From Methanobacteriota archaeon (GTDB taxonomy: Archaea > Thermoplasmatota > Poseidoniia > Poseidoniales > Thalassarchaeaceae), in the NCBI GenBank assembly GCA_002724815.1, contig PBPV01000039.1, positions 669-6,196 on the forward strand: 5,528 nt of DNA. Direction: 5' to 3'. Of this stretch, positions 1-5,528 are shown piece after piece. Each line of letters opens with the position of its first letter. Within the stretch, counting starts at the first letter, position 1. The position numbers and the translations under genes are program-made. The notes beneath the pieces are model-generated. The model ran no database searches, was not told where the DNA came from, and saw only the letters and a list, made by a program, of their open reading frames with translations.

Positions 1-951
1 GAGCAAAGACGACAATACGACATGTTCGGACATGATTCTCCTGGGGGTTCACCTTTCGGGCCCGGGGGGTTCCAGGGCGTCAATATCAACCTCGATGATC
101 TGTTTAGTGGTGGTTTTGAGTCCATTTTCTCGGGAATGTTTGGCGGTGGCCATTCGTCGCGTTCACGTCGAGGAAATGACGTTTTACTCAGACATGAAGT
201 TTCATTGGAGCAAATTTTCAATGAAGATGAGATTGAAATTTCTGCGATGTTATCGGCATCCTGCGAACCTTGCAATGGTTCCGGTGCCAAATCACCTGAT
301 GATGTCCAAACTTGCTCAACATGCAATGGACAAGGACGAATCGTGCAACAGGCCCGAGTCGGACCCTTTGTCCAACAAATGGTTTCAGATTGCCCCGATT
401 GTGGTGGGCAGGGGAAAATCATTCGAGAGCCGTGTACAGAATGCCGAGGAATCGGTTCCGTTCAAAAAATGCAGACGCTACGAATCCAAATCCCACGGGG
501 TACTGAAGATGGTCTTCGACTTCGACAACGAGGCAAGGGAGAGCCTATGCAAAATGGCCAATCAGGAGATTTGTACATCCAATTGGAAGTTGGTTCTCAC
601 GCATGGTTTGAACGGGATGGTCCTGATTTGATTATGGCATTGCCTTTGGGCTTCCCTGAAATGATGCTTGGAACCAAAGTTGAGTTGCCTCATATTGATG
701 GCAAACCGTTGGTCATTGACATTCCCGCTGGTTCCAAACCCAGTGAAACCGTGATTGTTCGAGGGAGGGGTATGCCGTACCGGCGAGGTCGTGGTCGAGG
801 AGATGTAACAGTTCTATTGAAGTTGTATGCGCCTGAAAAGATCAGTAAATCGATGCGTTCTGTACTGGAGGATTTACGTGCAGATTTTGGTTTGCCCATG
901 GAAGATATTGAGTCAATGGTACGGCGAGAAGCAGAAGATCGACGGGGCTAA
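1..951 (+). CDS. dnaJ: Chaperone protein DnaJ (Hsp40), 5'-truncated by window edge
   Basis: Type I Hsp40 co-chaperone, which in this family stimulates the ATPase of DnaK and delivers unfolded proteins to it in the cytoplasm. The frame is open from base 1. The first visible residues, EQRRQYDMFGHD, are the end of the J-domain, so the HPD motif and the true start lie upstream and the ATG at 22 is internal. Numbering from that Met: a Gly/Phe-rich linker at about 1-50; the zinc-binding domain with all four CxxCxGxG repeats intact (CEPCNGSG 81-88, CSTCNGQG 98-105, CPDCGGQG 124-131, CTECRGIG 138-145); then the two substrate-binding beta domains, about 150-270, with the typical GDLYIQLEV and RGRGMPYRRGRGRGD segments. 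The 316 visible residues plus the missing J-domain match the usual length of about 375. The C-terminus is charged and complete, ending in TAA. In related archaea dnaK and grpE often lie upstream, but this cannot be seen here. Confidence 0.97.
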   Translation, partial: EQRRQYDMFGHDSPGGSPFGPGGFQGVNINLDDLFSGGFESIFSGMFGGGHSSRSRRGNDVLLRHEVSLEQIFNEDEIEISAMLSASCEPCNGSGAKSPDDVQTCSTCNGQGRIVQQARVGPFVQQMVSDCPDCGGQGKIIREPCTECRGIGSVQKMQTLRIQIPRGTEDGLRLRQRGKGEPMQNGQSGDLYIQLEVGSHAWFERDGPDLIMALPLGFPEMMLGTKVELPHIDGKPLVIDIPAGSKPSETVIVRGRGMPYRRGRGRGDVTVLLKLYAPEKISKSMRSVLEDLRADFGLPMEDIESMVRREAEDRRG

Positions 952-2715
952 TCATTCATCGTCCATTAGCAAGGCACGTGCAGGGATTGCAGCCAAAGGC
1001 TTTCCATCGACCAATCCCGATAACTGCAAATCAAGGCCTGCTGCAGTACCTTCAAGCTCTAACTGAATAAAGCGAGTGGAGCCTGTTTCCAAGGTATCGA
1101 GAAAAATCTCGTCACCGTCAAAAAGGGATGCAGGTGAGACTTTGGAAAGTTTCCATGAGGGTCCCTCCGTGGCGACAAATCGGAGTGCAGCCAGCTCCCA
1201 CGAATTGCTCTCGACATGTATACCCACAAGCAGATTCCGGCCACTGATTTTCCATGCTTTCAAGGTGATTGAGTCAGTGTGATGGGACAGATTCGCCTCT
1301 CCCATTTCTGCGATTGTTGCACGCCATTGGACTTCCTCAAGCATCTGCAGAGCACTATCGATTTCAAATTGCTCTGCATTGGATTCGATCAATCTCTTGA
1401 TCCGTTCGCGGAGTCTCTTCAAGCGCCCTCGTTCGTGAGCTTGGACTTCATTGTCCAAAGCCATCCCTCTTGAACTCCAAAGCACATAACCCAGTGGTGC
1501 CAGAAGCAATGCTCCTACAGCGATATAGAATGGAATGAATTCTCTCCATCGATCGACCATTTCACCTTCAAATGGCTCGGCATCCTCGGGCGTCATGTTG
1601 ACGGTTTGAATGTCCAAATCATAGGCATTGGATCCAGAAACACCGTCTGCTCGAATGACCTTCAAAACATGATACCCTGGCGTCATATTGAGTCCCACGG
1701 TTTGTTCTCCATGTGCGACATCAAGTGGAGTGAGATAGGGGCCTGAATTGTTCCATGATTGGAGTTGCATCTTCGCATTAGCACCATCGGCAAGATTTGC
1801 GATGACACGATGTGTTTCCCAAATCTCTCCAGGGATAAAAATTGGATATACGTCTACAGTATCGTTTTCACTTAACCAACCCCGAGTTTCCCATCGAGTA
1901 TTTTCAATTGGATGCGCCCCACTTTGCAATGAGTTTTCATGAATCAAATCGGGACAATCATGGTGGCACCCGTCATCTCCATGGGATACGATTGAACGAT
2001 CAATGGACCACGTACCCGTACTCGACTGTGTTTGGGCCGTAATTGAAATTTCATACCATGCATGCCTTGAATCAACAGGTGGTGTAATCAAAGTCATGTT
2101 GCCGTCATTCATGTCTACATCAAAGGGTGTTACCAATTCACTTGGGAAATGTGTCATGTGTCCAGCAAATTCTGTTTCGGGATTCCCTGACCATTGCATC
2201 TGAATTTCAGCACTTCCTCCAGTGAGGAAATAGATTCGGTCACCTCTGTTGTCGAGTTCATGGATGTACCCTGACGCAGTCTGGTTGCCCAATGCCACAT
2301 CTTCGTCTGCCGCGTTTGAATGCACTAAAATTCGATACGTATTCGGTGAAGAAAAGTCGGAGTTTGTAATTGAAATCCACATGGGGTTCCCCCTGCTGCT
2401 GCTCAGGAATGCAGTCTGATTGGCTTCGGCTTGACCATGAGTGAAGCCCTCCTCGCGCACCTCAATGTTTAGTGGTTCATCGGCATGAACCAATTGAATG
2501 AAATGAACCATCCCTGGAGCGTCTACTAGAGATATGTTGTCGGCATCTTGTGGGTCACTGAGTACACCTTCATACACGAGAGTTGGTGTAGGATCGCCTT
2601 CCCAAGTAACTGTGGAGTCTTCAATCGAATCCACACTTTCCAACTGTTCTGCAGGAATTGTCGACACCGAGAGCACAAACAGCAGCAATCCCATCGCCAC
2701 CGCACTCGTGCGCAT
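952..2715 (-). CDS. Membrane-anchored cell-surface protein of unknown function with cytoplasmic coiled-coil and beta-rich tail
   Basis: I do not recognise a named family for this 587-residue protein. Residues 1-22 form a signal peptide (MRTSAV, then a Leu/Val core, with a likely cut near STIPA-EQ). Residues 23-390 are acidic, beta-rich and extracytoplasmic, with eight N-X-S/T sequons (N60, N99, N144, N206, N284, N322, N343, N373). They include PPC-like stretches such as NDTVDVYPIFIPG (284-296) and a compact Cys/His cluster at 245-259 (H245, C250, H251, H252, C254, H259). A single membrane helix spans about 393-413, followed by Arg. Then comes a strongly basic helical, probably coiled-coil, segment at 425-465 (RGRLKRLRERIKRLIE) and a beta-rich domain at about 480-580, resembling Ig-like sandwiches. 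The positive residues after the helix support an N-out, C-in topology. The ATG at 2715 is the best start: the next in-frame codon triplets upstream lack ATG/GTG/TTG and reach a TGA at 2736-2734. It is convergent with dnaJ and divergent from arcS, so it is transcribed alone. A surface sensor or adaptor is possible but not shown. Confidence 0.9.
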   Translation of the reverse strand: MRTSAVAMGLLLFVLSVSTIPAEQLESVDSIEDSTVTWEGDPTPTLVYEGVLSDPQDADNISLVDAPGMVHFIQLVHADEPLNIEVREEGFTHGQAEANQTAFLSSSRGNPMWISITNSDFSSPNTYRILVHSNAADEDVALGNQTASGYIHELDNRGDRIYFLTGGSAEIQMQWSGNPETEFAGHMTHFPSELVTPFDVDMNDGNMTLITPPVDSRHAWYEISITAQTQSSTGTWSIDRSIVSHGDDGCHHDCPDLIHENSLQSGAHPIENTRWETRGWLSENDTVDVYPIFIPGEIWETHRVIANLADGANAKMQLQSWNNSGPYLTPLDVAHGEQTVGLNMTPGYHVLKVIRADGVSGSNAYDLDIQTVNMTPEDAEPFEGEMVDRWREFIPFYIAVGALLLAPLGYVLWSSRGMALDNEVQAHERGRLKRLRERIKRLIESNAEQFEIDSALQMLEEVQWRATIAEMGEANLSHHTDSITLKAWKISGRNLLVGIHVESNSWELAALRFVATEGPSWKLSKVSPASLFDGDEIFLDTLETGSTRFIQLELEGTAAGLDLQLSGLVDGKPLAAIPARALLMDDE

Positions 2716-2718
2716 GGT

Positions 2719-2733
2719 CGGGCCTACGGCCCG
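2719..2733. repeat. GC-rich palindrome between the divergent starts
   Basis: CGGGCC-TAC-GGCCCG is a perfect inverted repeat with 6-bp arms and a 3-nt spacer. It ends 3 bp before the ATG of the minus-strand membrane protein. It could be an operator, or a hairpin in the leader if transcription starts further upstream. No T-tract follows it on either strand, so it is not a typical terminator. Confidence 0.6.
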
Positions 2734-2738
2734 TCACC

Positions 2739-2746
2739 TTTAGAAT
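2739..2746 (-). promoter_or_regulatory. Possible TATA box for the minus-strand membrane protein gene
   Basis: On the minus strand this reads TTCTAAAG, an imperfect archaeal TATA-like element. Its centre is about 27 nt from the ATG at 2715, the spacing expected if the mRNA is leaderless or nearly so. The palindrome at 2719-2733 lies between this box and the start codon. An alternative AT-rich element on the same strand is ATTTGAAT at 2755-2748. Neither matches the consensus well, so the call is tentative. Confidence 0.4.
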
Positions 2747-2748
2747 CA

Positions 2749-2755
2749 TTCAAAT
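2749..2755 (+). promoter_or_regulatory. Possible TATA box for arcS
   Basis: TTCAAAT lies about 26-27 nt (centre to first base) before the ATG at 2779, which suits a leaderless arcS transcript. TTTAGAA at 2739-2745 is an alternative that would give a leader of roughly 10 nt. There is no Shine-Dalgarno sequence just before the ATG (CAGACCAGTTC). Both candidates are weak matches to the archaeal consensus. Confidence 0.35.
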
Positions 2756-2778
2756 CAAGTGTGCTGGCAGACCAGTTC

Positions 2779-4539
2779 ATGGAGCACAAGCCATTGGCTC
2801 GCACAGTTCTGTCTCGATGGCGCCATGCGCGTCTGATTGGACTCGGTGACCGAGCCAACCCAGTATCGTTTACTCCTGGTTTGTGTTTGACGGATAACGA
2901 CCCAGAGGCTGGAGTTGAAATCGCCCCATTCACGATCGAACACGATTCTTCCTCTTTACCTGCAACATTGTCGATGAATGCACGTGGCCCATGGGCGTAT
3001 CCCTTTGGAGAGGGTGATGTACCGACTTACGAAGGAGTTGAAGGCCATACGCTGCCACCGAGTTTGCAAGAGGCTGATTCGGGTCAAGGGCAGAGTACCG
3101 GCCCCCTTCTCCCCGTATCTTGGCAGCGTTTGGTCCACGATCCTACTCTACTTGATGCGGAGTTGTCGCCAGAAATTGTCGTCATCCAAGATGCGGTGCA
3201 GCTGGCCGGTCATCCAGGCAGGTTGGTACAGACCATTCGTCTCCTACGCGAGCGATTCCCTGCAGCACTGATGTGGGCACCAGGTTTGGGGGGCCCGGAC
3301 AACTGCGCAATTTTGTCTTGGTTCGGACTTGATTTGTTTGATCTTCGTCGATCCCAACAAGCGATGGCACAAGGTGTTTTGTTGTCAAGAGACGGGCCCA
3401 GACATGCCGATGAATCTTGCAATGAATCCGTCGATATGGGGGCTCAATTGATTGAATGGCAGGCCTCATTGTCAGCGACCCGTTCTGCGATTCGAACGGG
3501 TACGCTGAGAGAATTGGTCGAGAAACAATCTCTCAACAGCCCAAGACTTGTCGAGCACCTGAGGCGCCACGACGCATTGATGTCTCAATCCGCACCGCTC
3601 TCCATGCATGTCGAAAAAGAGCAGCGATTCCGTTGCCATAGCCCCGTCAGTCGACAAGATCCTATCGTCCAAGACTGGATTCGGCGAATGGAATCCGAGT
3701 ATATGCCCTCAGAAATTCATCGCGAAACACTTGTACTACTGCCTTGTTCAGCCCGAAAACCATACTCTTCAAGCCAGAGTCATCGTTTCTTCCGATCTGC
3801 GATTCGAGATCGTTCTGTACATCAGGTCATGGTCACCAGTCCTCTAGGTCTGGTTCCACGTGAACTCGAAGAGCAATGGCCTGCGGCTCACTATGATGTT
3901 CCTGTTACCGGTCAGTGGGATGATGATGAATTGGCGACAATCCGCCGTTTAGTCCGTGGTTTGGTTGAACGAGTCGGCTACAAGACGGTGATCAATCACT
4001 CTGGTATTGAATTTGATATTGATACGATTGATACACGCCCCGAAGGTGTCGGGGCTTCTTCCAAAGCGGCTTGCGATGTCCTCCGAGATGCAGTAGAATC
4101 GGTTTCCGGAAAATCGATGTCTGAGAAACAATATCTTCTCCATGCATTTGCTTCGTTAAGTCGCTGGCAGTTTGGAAGTGATGATTGGCTTGAAGGGTTA
4201 CGTGTTGGAGGGAAGCCTCCTCGCTGGATGTTGATGAGTGGCAAGCAACATGTGGCTCAATGGCATCCCGAAGTGGGTCGTTTCTCTTTCACCAAATCAA
4301 TCCTACCGAGATTACGAGAAACCGGGACACTTCGCGAAATCGAAATTGGTGGAGATGCACCTTGGAAAGGTGACATTTTTGCGCCGATGGTCATTTCTGC
4401 ACCTAGTGATCTAAAAATCGGTGAAGAAGTTCTAGTGATTCGCAACGGGGACCTCATTGGTTCGGCTCGCTGCAAGGCTGCGGGTTGGGAATGGAATGGT
4501 GGCATCGGACGCTTGGCAAAGTCACAGCACAGACTCTAG
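2779..4539 (+). CDS. arcS: Archaeosine synthase ArcS (TGT-like paralogue with C-terminal PUA domain)
   Basis: ArcS acts on preQ0 at position 15 in the D-loop of archaeal tRNA in the route to archaeosine (G+). In several archaea it transfers lysine to preQ0 and works with the radical-SAM partner RaSEA, which is not in this window. Numbering from the ATG at 2779 (586 aa, a normal length for the family): an N-terminal TGT-like region at about 8-250, with APGLGGPDNCAILSWFGLDLFD at 167-188 and LRELVE at 243-248; the ArcS core at about 285-400 with the full PC-X3-KPY-X2-S-X2-H signature (P322, C323, K327, Y329, S332, H335), then GLVPRELEEQWPAAHYDVPVTG; and a C-terminal PUA domain at about 530-586 (KGDIFAPMV...GDLIGSARC), an RNA-binding fold. 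The frame is open back to 2548, but that part lies antisense to the neighbouring signal-peptide region and looks like non-family sequence. GTG at 2761 is an alternative start. The zinc ligands normally found in TGT domains appear to be missing. It is transcribed away from the membrane protein gene. Confidence 0.93.
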   Translation: MEHKPLARTVLSRWRHARLIGLGDRANPVSFTPGLCLTDNDPEAGVEIAPFTIEHDSSSLPATLSMNARGPWAYPFGEGDVPTYEGVEGHTLPPSLQEADSGQGQSTGPLLPVSWQRLVHDPTLLDAELSPEIVVIQDAVQLAGHPGRLVQTIRLLRERFPAALMWAPGLGGPDNCAILSWFGLDLFDLRRSQQAMAQGVLLSRDGPRHADESCNESVDMGAQLIEWQASLSATRSAIRTGTLRELVEKQSLNSPRLVEHLRRHDALMSQSAPLSMHVEKEQRFRCHSPVSRQDPIVQDWIRRMESEYMPSEIHRETLVLLPCSARKPYSSSQSHRFFRSAIRDRSVHQVMVTSPLGLVPRELEEQWPAAHYDVPVTGQWDDDELATIRRLVRGLVERVGYKTVINHSGIEFDIDTIDTRPEGVGASSKAACDVLRDAVESVSGKSMSEKQYLLHAFASLSRWQFGSDDWLEGLRVGGKPPRWMLMSGKQHVAQWHPEVGRFSFTKSILPRLRETGTLREIEIGGDAPWKGDIFAPMVISAPSDLKIGEEVLVIRNGDLIGSARCKAAGWEWNGGIGRLAKSQHRL

Positions 4540-4563
4540 CCCGATGATGCAAACTTGGGGGGT

Positions 4564-4571
4564 GTTAAATA
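4564..4571 (+). promoter_or_regulatory. TATA box of the PPC/CARDB protein gene
   Basis: GTTAAATA is a good archaeal TATA box. Its centre is about 26 nt from the ATG at 4594, so transcription should begin at or next to the start codon and the mRNA is probably leaderless. This spacing, plus the lack of a Shine-Dalgarno sequence, supports 4594 over the in-frame ATG at 4621. The box follows a run of six G (4557-4562) and overlaps the left end of the palindrome at 4570-4588. Confidence 0.6.
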
Positions 4572-4588
4572 CCGCCCAGAGGGCGGTA
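4570..4588. repeat. Perfect palindrome between TATA box and start codon
   Basis: TACCGCCC-AGA-GGGCGGTA has 8-bp perfect arms and a 3-nt spacer. It overlaps the end of the TATA box and stops 5 bp before the ATG at 4594. That position would let a bound dimeric protein block assembly of the transcription complex. It could instead form a hairpin at the end of the arcS transcript, but no T-tract follows, so a terminator role is less likely. Confidence 0.65.
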
Positions 4589-4593
4589 GAATC

Positions 4594-5528
4594 ATGGCCG
4601 CTGCCAACCGAACCAACCGCATGAGCACCGCTCTGGTGCTACTGATGATTTTCTCGGCACTTGCTCCGATGATGGCTCCCCATTTCGGAATCGAACCTGT
4701 TGATGATGAAAATCCAGAAACAAATGCCCTCAAACAGGCAGATCGAACAATGAACACAGGTGGACGTGCTCCCTGCCCAGCCGTGCAAAGCGATGCTGGC
4801 ACCGCCGGCGATGCAGGAAACACCACTGCCACAGCGAAATCGCAGGGTAGTGATCCAACTGCTACCAACTTGGATGGATGTGTTGACACAACTGATACAC
4901 AGGATTGGTTCTCAATGCAGGTTTCTGCCAATAAGGACATCGTCGTCGTCCTGCGTGACTTCGGAGATGGAACCAATACTGATTTTGACTTGCTTCTAGC
5001 TGACAGCACAGGAGGGAATCAGCAAACTGGAGCAGGTTATGTCGATTTGTCAATGACCTATGCAACAACTGAACGTGTAGAATTCACTACCAATTCAACC
5101 ACTGCTGGGATGTACTACATTCAGGTATGGCAATATGCCGGGGATGGCAATTACAAGCTCGATGTTTGGGTCAACAACACCGTTCCCAAGCCCGACTTGT
5201 CGGTGAAGGCAATCAGTGGTCCAGCCAATGCAACCGCGGGTGATACAGTAGATATCACATATACAGTCGAAAACTTCGGCCCTGGTGATACCAATTCATC
5301 CAATCCATATGATGTTGTTTTCATCCTTTCTTTGGACGAAACATACGGTTCTTTTGATGGTGACATCATCATCGACAGTCAGATTGCTGGCCCGTACTTG
5401 ACTGCGGGTAGCAGCCAGGTTGTCACGAGCCAAGTCACGATTCCCGATGATGTAGAAAGTGACGATTACTATTGGATCGTATGGCCTGATGGTTGGAACA
5501 ATGTATCTGAAGCAGACGATTTAAACAA
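4594..5528 (+). CDS. Secreted PPC + CARDB domain protein, 3'-truncated by window edge
   Basis: The reading frame is open from the ATG at 4594 to the window end (311 codons plus two bases) without a stop. Residues 1-28 look like a signal peptide: basic start (NRTNR), hydrophobic core (STALVLLMIFSALAPMMA). After an acidic linker, residues 62-193 match a bacterial pre-peptidase C-terminal (PPC) beta-sandwich: SDAGTAGDAGNTT, then DGCVDTTDTQDWFSMQV, FDLLLAD and AGMYYIQVWQYAGDGNYKLDV. Residues 199-311 match a CARDB adhesion-type Ig-like domain: PDLSVKAI, GDTVDITYTVENFGPGDT, YYWIVWPDGWNNVSEADDLN, where such domains usually end in a NN turn, so the domain is nearly complete. C61 and C96 are the only cysteines seen and could form a disulfide. 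Six N-X-S/T sequons lie in the mature part. The protein probably continues with more domains, and no catalytic domain is visible yet. A role in adhesion or as an accessory part of a secreted enzyme is inference. ATG 4621 is an alternative start that still leaves a signal peptide. Confidence 0.9.
   Translation, partial: MAAANRTNRMSTALVLLMIFSALAPMMAPHFGIEPVDDENPETNALKQADRTMNTGGRAPCPAVQSDAGTAGDAGNTTATAKSQGSDPTATNLDGCVDTTDTQDWFSMQVSANKDIVVVLRDFGDGTNTDFDLLLADSTGGNQQTGAGYVDLSMTYATTERVEFTTNSTTAGMYYIQVWQYAGDGNYKLDVWVNNTVPKPDLSVKAISGPANATAGDTVDITYTVENFGPGDTNSSNPYDVVFILSLDETYGSFDGDIIIDSQIAGPYLTAGSSQVVTSQVTIPDDVESDDYYWIVWPDGWNNVSEADDLN

Noticed and set aside
32..631. 199-codon open frame overlapping dnaJ in another frame
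   Set aside because: It lies wholly within the clearly conserved DnaJ coding frame, and its translation shows no domain or plausible start context.
947..970. Inverted repeat GCTAAT ... ATTAGC with a 12-nt loop at the dnaJ stop
   Set aside because: A stem of only 6 bp with a large loop and no T-tract is expected by chance and is not a convincing terminator.
2761..2763. GTG as the arcS start
   Set aside because: It is in frame but sits only about 8-19 nt after the candidate TATA elements and has no Shine-Dalgarno sequence. The ATG at 2779 has proper spacing and matches the family N-terminus.
4570..4588. Palindrome as an intrinsic terminator of arcS
   Set aside because: Archaeal termination depends on a T-rich stretch, and the bases after the palindrome are GAATCATG. 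Its position between TATA box and start fits a promoter element better.
4536..5009. 157-codon minus-strand open frame
   Set aside because: It is antisense to the PPC/CARDB gene, whose frame has a signal peptide and recognisable domains; the antisense product is low-complexity Ser/Ala/Val-rich with no motif.
1..5528. A defence system, CRISPR array, mobile element or RNA gene
   Set aside because: Both strands were read for repeats, transposase or nuclease motifs and tRNA-like folds. The four genes and two short promoter gaps account for the whole window.

Overview
The window looks like a chromosomal segment of a planktonic euryarchaeon, most likely a Marine Group II/III type (Candidatus Poseidoniales or a relative). 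The strongest archaeal marker is a full-length archaeosine synthase (ArcS). This enzyme makes a tRNA modification found only in archaea, and the protein carries its diagnostic PC-X3-KPY-X2-S-X2-H motif intact. TATA-like boxes about 26-27 nt before start codons, with no good Shine-Dalgarno sequences, and secreted acidic beta-rich proteins with PPC and CARDB domains fit the same group. The lineage is an inference; no rRNA or other phylogenetic marker is present.

Layout: (1) 1-951, plus strand: the 3' part of dnaJ, cut by the left window edge inside the end of the J-domain. (2) 952-2715, minus strand: a 587-residue membrane-anchored protein of unknown function with a signal peptide, a large extracytoplasmic region, one membrane helix, a cytoplasmic coiled-coil stretch and a C-terminal beta-rich domain. 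Its stop codon touches the dnaJ stop codon with no spacer. (3) 2716-2778: a 63-bp divergent promoter region with a GC-rich palindrome. (4) 2779-4539, plus strand: arcS. (5) 4540-4593: a 54-bp intergenic region with a clear TATA box and a perfect 8-bp-arm palindrome. (6) 4594 to the right edge, plus strand: a secreted PPC + CARDB protein, cut by the window edge.

The genes do not form one pathway. DnaJ is a cytoplasmic co-chaperone, ArcS modifies tRNA, and the other two are cell-surface or secreted proteins. The coding density is high and no stretch longer than about 63 bp lacks a gene. I saw no RNA genes, mobile elements or CRISPR arrays. The points most worth a second look are the similar promoter layout of the two cell-surface genes (TATA-like box, then a palindrome with a 3-nt spacer, then ATG), the unrecognised transmembrane protein with a Cys/His-rich cluster, and the apparently eroded zinc site in the TGT-like half of ArcS.
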